Counted from the stretch's first letter, positions 42,319 through 52,363 are shown. The stretch is DNA of 64,000 nt from Cyanobacteria bacterium SW_9_44_58 (GCA_003021905.1 PXPI01000106.1:1-64000); one strand, 5' to 3'. The notes: generated by a model from the letters alone, not told the origin. Made by a program: numbers and translations.

Positions 42319-43164
42319 ATGCTTACTTCCACCAAAGAACTTTTAGAAGCGGCCCAAAAACAGTCCTATGCGGTTGGCGCTTTTAACATGTATAATCTCG
42401 AAGGAGCAAAAGCAGTGGTCAATGCGGCCGAAGCCGAAAACAGTCCGGCTATGTTCCAAATTCTGCCTAATGTTCTAAATTATGGCGGTTCGGCACTAAT
42501 TGCCATGTTTTTAGAAGCGGCAGACTCGGCAAAGGTCCCGATGTCGGTTCACTTAGACCATTGCGACGATCGCGCCATGATTGGAACGGCTTTAGAAGCG
42601 GGGATACAATCCATTTTAGCCGATGGTTCCACGCTCTCGTTTCAAGACAACCTTGCCTTTACTCAGGAAATGACTGATTTCGCCCACGCCAAAGGGTCAA
42701 CAGTGGAAGCGGAAGTCGGTCGCATTAGCGGCACCGAAGACGGCATGACAGTTGCCGAAAAAGAAGCGAAAATGACTGATCCTGAGGAAGCCAAGGAATT
42801 TGTGGCAAAATCGGGCGTCGATTTTCTCGCTGTCACCATCGGCAATGTTCACGGCAAGTATCACGGCGAACCCCAACTAGATTTTGATCGCCTCGCTAAA
42901 ATTCGTGAAAAACTCCAAATTCCGCTAGTGTTGCACGGCGCTTCCGGTTTACCGGCAACAATGATTCAGCAGTCAATTGAATTAGGCGTCTGCAAATTTA
43001 ACGTCAATAGCGAAGTGCGGAAAACCTATCTGGCGTTTTGGCGGGAATACGGACGAACGGAATCGAAAAGCGATCTCTTAGATTGCCAAAAATCAGCGAC
43101 GGCGGCGATGCAAGAGGTAATTGCAGAAAAAATGAGATTGTTTGGGAGTGCTGGCAAGGCGTAG
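42319..43164 (+). CDS. Class II fructose-bisphosphate / ketose-bisphosphate aldolase
   Basis: SVHLDHCDD, EVGRISGTEDG, GNVHGKYHGEPQLDFDRL, LVLHGASGLP, KFNVNSEVR. Confidence 0.92.
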   Translation: MLTSTKELLEAAQKQSYAVGAFNMYNLEGAKAVVNAAEAENSPAMFQILPNVLNYGGSALIAMFLEAADSAKVPMSVHLDHCDDRAMIGTALEAGIQSILADGSTLSFQDNLAFTQEMTDFAHAKGSTVEAEVGRISGTEDGMTVAEKEAKMTDPEEAKEFVAKSGVDFLAVTIGNVHGKYHGEPQLDFDRLAKIREKLQIPLVLHGASGLPATMIQQSIELGVCKFNVNSEVRKTYLAFWREYGRTESKSDLLDCQKSATAAMQEVIAEKMRLFGSAGKA

Positions 43165-43276
43165 GGCGTTCTGCCGAACTAGCAGCGACAGTTCGGCAAC
43201 AGTGATTAGTGCGTATCAAAAGCGTATCAAAATATGATTCCCCCTTCTAAATTGCGTTAGGGGGAATCGTTCGTTA

Positions 43277-43480
43277 TTACTTCAAATTTGCCCGGGCATC
43301 TTTTACCGCTACCCAAAGGGTAGCCCCAGTTAGGGGAATACTGGCACTGAGAATAATGGAGGTAATGAAAACACCATAACGAGGATCGCCGTAGGATAAT
43401 TCAAATACAGAGCCCACCGCAGCGATGGCGGCGACGCAGGAAATTAGCAGAAATAAACCGCTTTTTGGGGTTAGCAGCAC
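43277..43480 (-). CDS. Small membrane hypothetical protein
   Basis: 67-aa ORF with two TM segments. Confidence 0.65.
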   Translation of the reverse strand: MLLTPKSGLFLLISCVAAIAAVGSVFELSYGDPRYGVFITSIILSASIPLTGATLWVAVKDARANLK

Positions 43481-43496
43481 GATTAACTCCTTAATT

Positions 43497-44090
43497 TTAT
43501 TGTTTCGATTTTACTGGTTGAACAGCTTTGGTAGAAAACCCTTGTTGATGGAGCGCTTCTGTTAATACTAAATCGTTGGGAACGCGATCCACAAATAAGA
43601 TCCCGTGGAGATGATCGAATTCGTGTTGAATCACCTTTGCTAAGAGGCCGCTAGCTTCCATTTTTTTAGGGCGACCCGATTCGTCTTTATATTTTACTTC
43701 AATTGCTTCGGGACGAACCACATCTAAGAAGACGCCTGGGATACTGAGGCAACCTTCTTCCCCTTTTGCGAGTTCTTTGCTGTAACTTTGAATTTGGGGA
43801 TTAATGAGAATGAGCGGAGGCGTTGCAGTATTGCCGGGATCGCAATCCACCACTAGCATCTGCTTATTGACACCGACTTGTGGGGCTGCCAAACCAATCC
43901 CTTGTTCGGTGTACATGGTTTGCAGCATATCTTTGGCTAAGTCGCGCACCGATTGATTAATTTTGTTAATGCGTTTGGTGGACTGACGAAGGGTGCGATC
44001 GCCGAGATAATGCAAAGATAACGGCGCTTGTTCCGCTTGTTGTTGTTTATTGAGAATCGAGGTGGTCATAGCATTTCCTGATTTAAACAA
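43497..44090 (-). CDS. def: Peptide deformylase
   Basis: GIGLAAPQVGVNKQ, EEGCLSIPG, QHEFDHLHGILFVDR. Confidence 0.97.
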   Translation of the reverse strand: MFKSGNAMTTSILNKQQQAEQAPLSLHYLGDRTLRQSTKRINKINQSVRDLAKDMLQTMYTEQGIGLAAPQVGVNKQMLVVDCDPGNTATPPLILINPQIQSYSKELAKGEEGCLSIPGVFLDVVRPEAIEVKYKDESGRPKKMEASGLLAKVIQHEFDHLHGILFVDRVPNDLVLTEALHQQGFSTKAVQPVKSKQ

Positions 44091-44119
44091 TACTGAAGTT
44101 TCGTTTTGATCTTAACAAT

Positions 44120-44620
44120 TTAGCCGTTCTCAGAAGCGTCGGAATCGGCAACATTTTTTCCTTGAACCACAAGTACTGAACAAGGAGCATAATGAACCAC
44201 ATGGTTGCTGACACTGCCTAAAAAGATCTCTGCCAATCCGCGGCGCCCGCGGCGACCGAGAATTACCAAATCCGCATCCCAGCTTTTTGCCGTTTCTCGA
44301 ATCCAACTGCTGGGATCGTCGATTTTCCAGTCGTATTCGACAGTTAATCCTTCCTGTTGCGCCCGTTGCGAATAATTTTGCAACCAGGTTTCCACTTCTT
44401 GGGTTTGGGCTTCGATATGTTCTTGTAGTGAGGAAGACAGACTCATTACATTTTGCCCATAAATGCCGCTATAGGCTTCCATACTCCGGCCATCAAAAAT
44501 GAGCGCATGAAAGAACAACAGTTGCGCTTGATAGGGTTTCGCGATCGCGATCGCTTGATTAAAGACAGCTTCTCCTTGGGAGGAACCATCTAAGGCTGCT
44601 AAAATTTTTTGATATGTCAT
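44120..44620 (-). CDS. Universal stress protein family
   Basis: ILAALDGSSQGEAVF...LVILGRRGRRGLAEIFLGSVSNHVVHYAPCSVLVV. Confidence 0.93.
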   Translation of the reverse strand: MTYQKILAALDGSSQGEAVFNQAIAIAKPYQAQLLFFHALIFDGRSMEAYSGIYGQNVMSLSSSLQEHIEAQTQEVETWLQNYSQRAQQEGLTVEYDWKIDDPSSWIRETAKSWDADLVILGRRGRRGLAEIFLGSVSNHVVHYAPCSVLVVQGKNVADSDASENG

Positions 44621-44820
44621 TATTTTAATGTTTCCTCAAACTGTAAACAACAAAAAGCGTAGGATTGCTTGGGTGATCAAATCAGTACTCTTCAAAGCGC
44701 GATCAATGCGATTTGATTGCCAATTGTTGGTATGCTGAAGAAGTACTAGGATGATGACTCACTTTGGGATCTATCCTTTACTTTACTATTTTCCGACAAA
44801 ACGAATGATTTTTCTCCCCA

Positions 44821-45813
44821 ATGGACGTTAAAGCACTCCTTGCTCAATATGCTAACGGTAAAACCGAATTTCATGGAATTGATTTAAACGGGGCAAATCT
44901 TTGGGGAGCAGATTTGATTGGGATTCATCTAGAACAATCGCGTTTACAGGCTGCAATTTTCAATTTTGCTTATTTGAACCAAGCCTATTTTCAAGAATCT
45001 GACTTAGCTGGAATTAAATTCAGCGGGGCAAATCTCAATCAAGCAACTTTCAAACAATCCTCTCTCTATAATGCGGATTTACACGGAACCAGTTTACAAA
45101 AAGCAACGTTGCAAGGGGTAAATCTTAATTATGCGAACCTTGTTGATGCCAACCTCACAGAAGCCAAGCTACAAGAAACAGATTTAAGCTACGCTAACTT
45201 AACCGGTGCTTGTCTGCGTTTTGCCAATCTCAGAGAAGAAAGCCGCAAAATTACTAAGCTTCAAGGAGCAAATCTCCGTCGGATTGATTTACAAGGCGCA
45301 AACTTAAGAAATGCTGATTTGCGACAAGTGCAACTTCAACAAGCAAACTTGAAAAATGCGATTCTGCGGGGCGTTGACTTGCGAGGCGCCGATTTAACAG
45401 AAGCTAATTTACAAGAAGCAATCCTAACAGATGCGCAACTGGATCAAGCATGTTTAGATGGCGCTAACTTAACAAAAGCCACTTTAGAGCGAACGCACTT
45501 AGTGGGAGCTTCTCTCGTTGGCGTCAATTTACAAGATGCAGTGCTACGAGAAGCGAAGTTAATGAAAGGAAACTTAAAACAGGCAAATCTCCGCCTTGCC
45601 CGCCTCAATCGAGCTGACTTGCATCGATGCAATCTTAGTGAGGCAAATTTGAGCCAAGCAATTTTAATCGAAGTTAGTCTAATCCGAGCCAATCTCCTCG
45701 ATGCTGACTTAAGTGAAGCCAATTTACTGCGGGCAGAACTTAGCAGTGTTGATTTAAATCAACTAACTTACAGGGAGCAACCATGCCCGATGGTCGTATT
45801 CATACCTAATTAA
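44821..45813 (+). CDS. Pentapeptide-repeat protein
   Basis: Extended A(D/N)LxxA pentapeptide array. Confidence 0.95.
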   Translation: MDVKALLAQYANGKTEFHGIDLNGANLWGADLIGIHLEQSRLQAAIFNFAYLNQAYFQESDLAGIKFSGANLNQATFKQSSLYNADLHGTSLQKATLQGVNLNYANLVDANLTEAKLQETDLSYANLTGACLRFANLREESRKITKLQGANLRRIDLQGANLRNADLRQVQLQQANLKNAILRGVDLRGADLTEANLQEAILTDAQLDQACLDGANLTKATLERTHLVGASLVGVNLQDAVLREAKLMKGNLKQANLRLARLNRADLHRCNLSEANLSQAILIEVSLIRANLLDADLSEANLLRAELSSVDLNQLTYREQPCPMVVFIPN

Positions 45814-45851
45814 CTGTTACATCAATTTCACGGAGAAATGATAAAAATGGG

Positions 45852-45904
45852 ATCGCAGATTACGCCGGAATTTGATTCCGGCGCCTGCGACGACCGTTGG
45901 TTAA
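45852..45904 (+). repeat. Palindromic element family, copy 3
   Basis: atcgcagattacgccggaatttgattccggcgcctgcgacgaccgttggttaa. Confidence 0.88.
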
Positions 45905-46019
45905 TTTTTGTTGTATCCCTTTTGTTATGATAGGATTAAGGAAAAATACTGATTTAACCGAAAATAAAATAGATGTTTGAATTCAGAAAAAACCACTATA
46001 ATTGGAATCACTCCTAGAG

Positions 46020-46073
46020 GTTAGAGATTACACCTCTGGAAAACGAGAGGCGCCTGCTATGACCGTTGGTTGC
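46020..46073 (+). repeat. Palindromic element family, copy 4 (diverged)
   Basis: gttagagattacacctctggaaaacgagaggcgcctgctatgaccgttggttgc. Confidence 0.75.
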
Positions 46074-46107
46074 AGATTACCTTATACCTAGCTGGGTATT
46101 GACTGCG
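46069..46107 (+). repeat. Palindromic element family, copy 5 (truncated, overlaps copy 4)
   Basis: gttgcagattaccttatacctagctgggtattgactgcg keeps GCAG-ATTAC-stem-loop-CTGC. Confidence 0.55.
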
Positions 46108-46187
46108 TTTTAGATGAATTCAATTTCCCTTGATACAAGCTAATCCTGAGAATTAATTACCTGATCAAACTTAGGAGAAATTATTGT

Positions 46188-47288
46188 ATGGTCTCTACTT
46201 CTCAAGCCTCAACCCAAAATCTCGAAAAACAGCAACAACTGCTGATGATGAAAAAGCTTTTAGTTGCTGTTTGTCGAAATTACTGGGAACGCGATCGCGT
46301 CACTCTATTATCCACAAGTATCAAGGAGTTAATTACAGAATTACAACAATCTTATCCCAGCTTTAATGAAGTTAAACAGAAGCTTTATCAGGTAGTTAAT
46401 CAACTAAATAAACGGGAAAAGTATTTTCCCATTGCCATTCAATTAATCAAAAAATTGAGTCAATTATACGGAGAAGTGACAGAGGAAACTCAAGCTAGTT
46501 TAAATCAATTAGAGGCTCATGATAATTCTGTTGATATTGCGCTCAATCAAAACAGTAAAATAGCAAATATCCTTAAAACGTTTGAACAAGATCAAAACTC
46601 ACAACGGATTCATAAAATGCTGTTTGCCCTCACTCAAAAGTGTTGGGAAAATAATCCGGAAACGTTATCAAACTATCCAATACAGCAGTTAATTCAAAAT
46701 ATTTATCAAATTTATCCTAGCCTAGAACCAATCAGCTTTAACTTATTAAAAATTGTTAAACGTTTAAATAAACAAGGCATTTACTCCCAAATTACCAAAA
46801 CGATTATTGCAGAATTAGCCAAGTTATATCCGGATCAAGAAGTAGAGCAACTAACATCCTTGGTGAATGTTTCGAACGCCAATTTAATTTCGTCAAAAAA
46901 TACTCCTAGTTCCGTTGTTGCTTTCCCTAAAGTTGAAACAGAAACTAGAAAACATAATTTTGCGTATAATCCTTATCAAGTAAGACAGGGGATTATGAAA
47001 TATGCGAATCCCTTACGAACCAAGATATTACTGTTTTGTACGCTTCACTCTAACAAGATAAGTTCTCAGCAAGAGATCGATAGTTTACTGCTCAAAACCT
47101 ATGAACTAGATCAAATGGTAATGCAACTTGTCCAGAAATTTAGGACAATTCAACAATTACAAAATAATTTAGAAACAACCGCTTTTAGTATTGTTACACT
47201 AAATAATCAAATGTTAAATACGGATGAAAATTTAAAAATTGTCAAAGCAATTGTTACGTCAGTGAAGCCGCTTTATGAAACAAATTAA
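46188..47288 (+). CDS. Hypothetical protein with an internally duplicated helical domain
   Basis: Residues about 21-100 align with about 145-225: L.A......WE....LS...I..LI......YPS....L...V..LNK...Y......I..L..LY. Confidence 0.85.
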   Translation: MVSTSQASTQNLEKQQQLLMMKKLLVAVCRNYWERDRVTLLSTSIKELITELQQSYPSFNEVKQKLYQVVNQLNKREKYFPIAIQLIKKLSQLYGEVTEETQASLNQLEAHDNSVDIALNQNSKIANILKTFEQDQNSQRIHKMLFALTQKCWENNPETLSNYPIQQLIQNIYQIYPSLEPISFNLLKIVKRLNKQGIYSQITKTIIAELAKLYPDQEVEQLTSLVNVSNANLISSKNTPSSVVAFPKVETETRKHNFAYNPYQVRQGIMKYANPLRTKILLFCTLHSNKISSQQEIDSLLLKTYELDQMVMQLVQKFRTIQQLQNNLETTAFSIVTLNNQMLNTDENLKIVKAIVTSVKPLYETN

Positions 47289-47297
47289 CCGAAAGTT

Positions 47298-48302
47298 ATG
47301 GATGCTGATGAACTTTTAGAGCATTATCAAAACGGCCGCAAATCTTTTATAGATGAAAATTTAAGCTGTACTAATCTCTCGGATGCTAATTTAATTCGTA
47401 TTAACTTGTCTAGGGCTAATTTAGAGAAAACGACACTCACTTTTGCTTTTCTTAAGGAAGCTAACTTAAATAGCAGCAACTGCGCCAAGGCAACCCTAAG
47501 TGGAATTGATTTGAACCAAAGTACCCTTCGATTTGCGAATCTTCACGATTGCGATTTACACGGTGCCATTCTACAAGGTGCTAATCTTGCAGATACTAAC
47601 CTCACCTTAGCCAATCTCCTAGATAGCAACTTAATGGAAGCTAATTTGGAAGGGGCAGACTTAAGCGGTGCCGATTTAACAGGCGTTTCCTTATTAGGGG
47701 CAATATTGACAAGCTTTGGGAGACAAGGAAAAGACAATCCTCGCAGAACTAAACTCAAAAGAAGCATCTTAAAAAGAGCTGATTTGGAAGGATTAAATCT
47801 GGATAATTTAGATTTTACTCAAGCTATTTTATGGGAAGCCAATTTAGTTCGAGCGAGTTTTGCCAAAGCCAACCTACAGCAAGCCCATCTACAAGAGGCG
47901 AATTTGTTTGCTGCTGATTTAACGGGGGCCAATTTAAGCGATGCTAATCTTAGGGGAGCCAATTTAACCAAGGCGAATTTGGAATGGGCGAATTTAACAG
48001 GGGCTGACTTAACCGGCGCCTATCTGAATGAAACAAAAATGTTTGAGGGAATTTTTAACAATGCTACTTTGGTTAAAGCCAAATTGCAACGTGCAAGAAT
48101 GATTGGGGCTAGTTTGAAGCAAGCGGATTTAACGAATGCGAACTTAATGGAAGCTAATTTGAGGCAAGCAGATTTAACACAAGCCAATTTAACCGGTGCT
48201 AATCTTGATCATGCTGATTTAACCAATACGGAGTTGACTGGTACCAATTGCACCAATGTCAATTTAGAAGGCGTTATTCTCCCTGATGGAATTACCTATT
48301 GA
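47298..48302 (+). CDS. Pentapeptide-repeat protein
   Basis: Extended A(D/N)L array; 9-nt gap from the preceding ORF. Confidence 0.95.
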   Translation: MDADELLEHYQNGRKSFIDENLSCTNLSDANLIRINLSRANLEKTTLTFAFLKEANLNSSNCAKATLSGIDLNQSTLRFANLHDCDLHGAILQGANLADTNLTLANLLDSNLMEANLEGADLSGADLTGVSLLGAILTSFGRQGKDNPRRTKLKRSILKRADLEGLNLDNLDFTQAILWEANLVRASFAKANLQQAHLQEANLFAADLTGANLSDANLRGANLTKANLEWANLTGADLTGAYLNETKMFEGIFNNATLVKAKLQRARMIGASLKQADLTNANLMEANLRQADLTQANLTGANLDHADLTNTELTGTNCTNVNLEGVILPDGITY

Positions 48303-48354
48303 TGCTGGAAGCAGAAAATCAATCTCTTATGCCAAGATAGAGAATTAGACGACT

Positions 48355-48407
48355 GTCGCAGATTACGCCGGAATCAAATTCCAGCGCCTGCTACGATCAT
48401 TGGTCAA
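48355..48407 (+). repeat. Palindromic element family, copy 6
   Basis: gtcgcagattacgccggaatcaaattccagcgcctgctacgatcattggtcaa. Confidence 0.88.
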
Positions 48408-48436
48408 CGCAAACGTTAGGAGCATCGCCTTCATTT

Positions 48437-49753
48437 ATGTCTGAAAAGCCCACCATTGCTATTTCTCATCTTGGCTGCGAAAAAAATCGTATTGATTCGG
48501 AACATATTTTAGGGTTATTGGCAGAAGCAGGTTATCCAGTTGATAGCAACGAACAAGCAGCAGATTATGTCATTGTCAATACCTGTAGTTTTATTGAAGC
48601 AGCCCGAGAAGAGTCAGTACGAACGTTACTAGAACTTGCTGAAGCTGATAAAAAAATTCTCATTACGGGCTGTTTAGCGCAACATTTCCAAGAAGAATTA
48701 TTGGAAGAAATTCCCGAAGCCAAAGCAGTGGTGGGAACGGGAGACTATGGAAAAATTGTCGATGTCATTGAGCGAGTGGAAACGGGAGAGCGCGTTAAGG
48801 AAATTACCGAAAAACCCACTTACATTGCTGATGAAACTGTTCCCCGTTATCGCACCATTACCGAAGCAGTCGCTTATTTGCGGGTAGCAGAAGGTTGCGA
48901 TTATGGTTGTGCCTTCTGTATTATTCCCCATTTACGAGGAAAACAGCGATCGCGCTCCATTGAGTCTATTGTTAATGAAGCTCACACGCTAGCGGAACAG
49001 GGCGTACAAGAAATTGTTCTCATTTCCCAAATTACAACCAACTACGGGCTGGATCTCTACGGGGAACCGAAACTGGCAGAATTGCTGCGAGCTTTAGGAG
49101 AGGTAGATGTGCCTTGGATTCGGATGCACTATGCCTATCCCACCGGACTGACGCCCAAAGTTATCAAAGCGATTCAAGAAATGCCAAACGTCATTCCCTA
49201 TCTCGACTTGCCGCTGCAACACTCCCATCCTGACATTTTACGCGCCATGAACCGTCCTTGGCAGGGCCGCGTCAATGATGGGATTATCAATCGTCTGAAA
49301 GAAAAACTCCCGGAAGCCGTGTTGCGCACTACCTTTATTGTTGGCTTTCCCGGAGAAACGGAAGAACATTTTCAACATCTCTGCGATTTTGTAGAGCGTC
49401 ATGAGTTTGATTTAATGGGGGCATTTACCTTTTCTCCAGAAGAAGAAACCCCTGCCTATCATTTGCCCAATCAAGTATCCCAGGAAGTCATGGAACAACG
49501 GCGCGATCGGTTAATGAGCTTGCAACAGCCCATTGCCGCCCGGAAAAATCAAGCCTGTGTGGGAGAAACCGTTAATGTATTAGTGGAACAAGGAAAACCC
49601 AATACCGGCGAATTTATTGGACGTTCAAAACGATTTGCCCCGGATGTCGATGGCTTAGTCTATCTTCAAGGGAAAGCCAGCTTAGGAAGTATGGTTAAAA
49701 CAAAAATCACCCATGCTGATATCTATGATTTGTATGGAACCATTGTTGATTGA
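48437..49753 (+). CDS. rimO: Ribosomal protein S12 methylthiotransferase RimO
   Basis: [16 protein letters not shown], radical-SAM [21 protein letters not shown]-terminal TRAM-like domain. Confidence 0.97.
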   Translation: MSEKPTIAISHLGCEKNRIDSEHILGLLAEAGYPVDSNEQAADYVIVNTCSFIEAAREESVRTLLELAEADKKILITGCLAQHFQEELLEEIPEAKAVVGTGDYGKIVDVIERVETGERVKEITEKPTYIADETVPRYRTITEAVAYLRVAEGCDYGCAFCIIPHLRGKQRSRSIESIVNEAHTLAEQGVQEIVLISQITTNYGLDLYGEPKLAELLRALGEVDVPWIRMHYAYPTGLTPKVIKAIQEMPNVIPYLDLPLQHSHPDILRAMNRPWQGRVNDGIINRLKEKLPEAVLRTTFIVGFPGETEEHFQHLCDFVERHEFDLMGAFTFSPEEETPAYHLPNQVSQEVMEQRRDRLMSLQQPIAARKNQACVGETVNVLVEQGKPNTGEFIGRSKRFAPDVDGLVYLQGKASLGSMVKTKITHADIYDLYGTIVD

Positions 49754-49818
49754 TCTAGTTAAGAGGAAAAGAAGCAAGAATCTCCCGCTATACCGAAGGT
49801 TAGCGGTGAGAGTGTCAA
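49750..49818 (-). mobile_element. Solo 69-bp IS200/IS605 left-end-like element
   Basis: Minus strand TTGACACTCTCACCGCTAACC...CTTGCTTC+TTTTCCTCTTAACTAGATCAA, identical to 1-48 plus 97-117. Confidence 0.85.
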
Positions 49819-49921
49819 GAAGAAATAACTGGGATTAAATGTTAGAATAATTTTATATAACTCTATTATCCAGAGCTATTAATTAATTTTCCTAGTATTA
49901 CGCTACTAACAGGTTTTAGCA

Positions 49922-50575
49922 ATGATTTCACCGAAATTTTTATCGTTGGCCCTACTAATTACTCCATTTCTCGGACTAACAAATACCCTATCGGCTAAAG
50001 CCGAACCGCCAACTCCTGGGACAGCTTCTACAAATGCCGGCTTGCTTTCAGAACAGGAGAATGGTTCTGACCAGACAACAAAAGCAACTGCAGAAGAAGA
50101 AAATGTCGCGCAATTGCAGCGCCGCGAGCCTAGGCCTCAAAGCGTCCGCCGCGACCCTTATTATCCGAACTACATTGGAGTTGGCCTAAATCTTGGCATA
50201 GATGGGAACACCGCTATAGGCAATACTGAATTTGCGATCAACAGCCGCATTCAACTTACTCCCGATCTTTCTTTTCGTCCTGGTGCGATTATTGGGGATA
50301 ACGCAGCGATTCTGATTCCCGTCACCTATGACTTTATCACCAGAAATGTAAACATTAGAGAGAGAGAATTATCTATAAATCCCTATGTTGGCGGCGGCGT
50401 CTTTTTTACCACTGATGACGAGTCTGATGATGACGTAGGCGGCTTGTTAACCGGTGGCGTTGACGTTCCCATTTCCCGCCAATTAACGGCTAATGCTGCT
50501 TTAAATGTTGGCTTTAATGATGAGACGAACTGGGGCATCTTAGTTGGAGTTGGTTATAACCTGCCTCAAAATTAA
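49922..50575 (+). CDS. Secreted/outer-membrane beta-barrel-like hypothetical protein
   Basis: Signal peptide then alternating-hydrophobic strands. Confidence 0.6.
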   Translation: MISPKFLSLALLITPFLGLTNTLSAKAEPPTPGTASTNAGLLSEQENGSDQTTKATAEEENVAQLQRREPRPQSVRRDPYYPNYIGVGLNLGIDGNTAIGNTEFAINSRIQLTPDLSFRPGAIIGDNAAILIPVTYDFITRNVNIRERELSINPYVGGGVFFTTDDESDDDVGGLLTGGVDVPISRQLTANAALNVGFNDETNWGILVGVGYNLPQN

Positions 50576-50669
50576 CGCCATTATGAACTCCAGATAAAAG
50601 TTGTCCCCTTCTATAGAGAGACGTTGCAACACAAGAACGTCTCTCCTTTTTTAAAGTAAATAATGCTAA

Positions 50670-51983
50670 TTATTCACCGGTTTCTGGTTTTACCTGATCC
50701 ACTACTTCCAGGGAACCTTTCGGCTTAACTGTCCAAACATCATAACTGCCAACCGTATCGCCGTATTCATCAAATTGGATGTTGCCACTGGCACCTTGAT
50801 AGTTAATTTCTTCTCCATTGCGAAGGAGTTTCATCGCTTCACAAGGATCGGAAACTTCTGTGCCAGGGGAATTAGCAACGTTGCGCAAGTTATTTTTGAT
50901 GGCAGTTCCAGTATTTTCATCCCCTAATTCGGCAGCAAGCATCATTAATACGGTGGCATCCCAAGTATGAGGAACAAAGGCGGTAACTTCGCCGCCGATT
51001 TCTTGTTGCCATTTTTGAGTTAATGTGTCTAACGCTTTGCCGGTGGCTCCGGGAACCGTACCCAACGATCCCTGAATAATCGATTCTTCGTTTGGCCCTG
51101 TCCCAACATCCTCGACAAATTCCGGGGAATAAACAGCATCAGTTAGGAGCGCAGGAACACCCTCACTTAACCCTTGCTGGTATGCCGAGCGAAGCAATAA
51201 GCTGCCGGTTTCGGCATAGATTGCTCCCATGACGGCATCGGGATTATTGCTATAGGCAGCCGCTGCTTCACTATCTAGAGTGCTGGCTTTGGGATCATAC
51301 CGGACAGGGTTATCCTCATTGACAATGGTGCCGCCCATTTCTTTAAAGGCTTGGACAAACTCTTTTTCAAAACCAACGCCGTAGTCGTTATTAATTACCA
51401 CGGTAGAGACGCGATCAAATCCTTTGTCCCTAGCTAGTTTGGCTAAAGCTTGGGCTTGATAAGTATCTGGGGGAGCGGTTCGCGCCCAGTAACTGTTAAA
51501 ATCCCCTTTTTTAGCGCGTTCGGTAAAAACCGGGCTGGTACTGCCTGGGGAAATTTGCATAACTTCGTTTCTAACGGCAATATCAACGGCGGCGCTAGAA
51601 ACACTGCTCGCAAAAGCTCCGACTACCCCAGCAACTTGATCTGCTTCTGCAAGTTTCGACATAGCAGACGCGCCAGCATTGGGATCGGTTTGACTATCTT
51701 CTTGCACGACTGTCACAGGCTGTTCGTTTACGCCGCCACAGGCATTAACGGTATCTACCGCTAAGGTCGTTGCTTTGGGCATATTTTGACCGATGGAAGA
51801 TAAGTCGCCGGTGGTGGGCAGTAACGTGCCAATTTTGAGCCCTTCGGAAGAACCTTCTGTGGTTTCGGTTTGGTTCGCCGTGTTAGTGCCGGTATTGTTT
51901 TCACAAGCTGTTGCCATTAATCCGGTCGTTAGGGTTAAAACCGTTAGAGATAGCGTTAGTCGCTTTTTTGAAGTTAGTGTCAT
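50670..51983 (-). CDS. Branched-chain amino-acid type ABC transporter substrate-binding lipoprotein
   Basis: Lipobox-like LMATACEN; LKIGTLLPTTGDLSSIGQNMPKAT periplasmic-binding signature. Confidence 0.9.
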   Translation of the reverse strand: MTLTSKKRLTLSLTVLTLTTGLMATACENNTGTNTANQTETTEGSSEGLKIGTLLPTTGDLSSIGQNMPKATTLAVDTVNACGGVNEQPVTVVQEDSQTDPNAGASAMSKLAEADQVAGVVGAFASSVSSAAVDIAVRNEVMQISPGSTSPVFTERAKKGDFNSYWARTAPPDTYQAQALAKLARDKGFDRVSTVVINNDYGVGFEKEFVQAFKEMGGTIVNEDNPVRYDPKASTLDSEAAAAYSNNPDAVMGAIYAETGSLLLRSAYQQGLSEGVPALLTDAVYSPEFVEDVGTGPNEESIIQGSLGTVPGATGKALDTLTQKWQQEIGGEVTAFVPHTWDATVLMMLAAELGDENTGTAIKNNLRNVANSPGTEVSDPCEAMKLLRNGEEINYQGASGNIQFDEYGDTVGSYDVWTVKPKGSLEVVDQVKPETGE

Positions 51984-52144
51984 GGTTGAATTAATTTAAC
52001 TTAATCTTAACTGAACCAGATTCTAGCAACTCTCCCTAAAAAATAAAAACTTCTTTAAAAATCGATTAACGTTGCATTTTGTATTTTTCTTTTCTGATTC
52101 ATAGGTTAGGATAATGTCAGCAAGGATTTCTAACGGAGGCTGTC

Positions 52145-52357
52145 ATGACTGCGGTAAGTCTTTCCCAAAAAGAAATTAAACAATTAACAGCAGAAGAGGT
52201 GCGTCAATTGGCAGAACGTTTGGAAAAGGATGACTACAACAATCCTTTTGAGGCGTTGCAAGATTGGCATTTGTTGCGCGCGATCGCGTTCCATAATTGG
52301 GAGTTGGTTGAACCGTATCGCTATCTGTTGGATATTGAAATGTTTGATGAAGCCTAG
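52145..52357 (+). CDS. DUF2555-like cyanobacterial protein
   Basis: LTAEEVRQLAERLEKDDYNNPFEALQDWHLLRAIAF. Confidence 0.8.
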   Translation: MTAVSLSQKEIKQLTAEEVRQLAERLEKDDYNNPFEALQDWHLLRAIAFHNWELVEPYRYLLDIEMFDEA

Positions 52358-52363
52358 TTTGAT

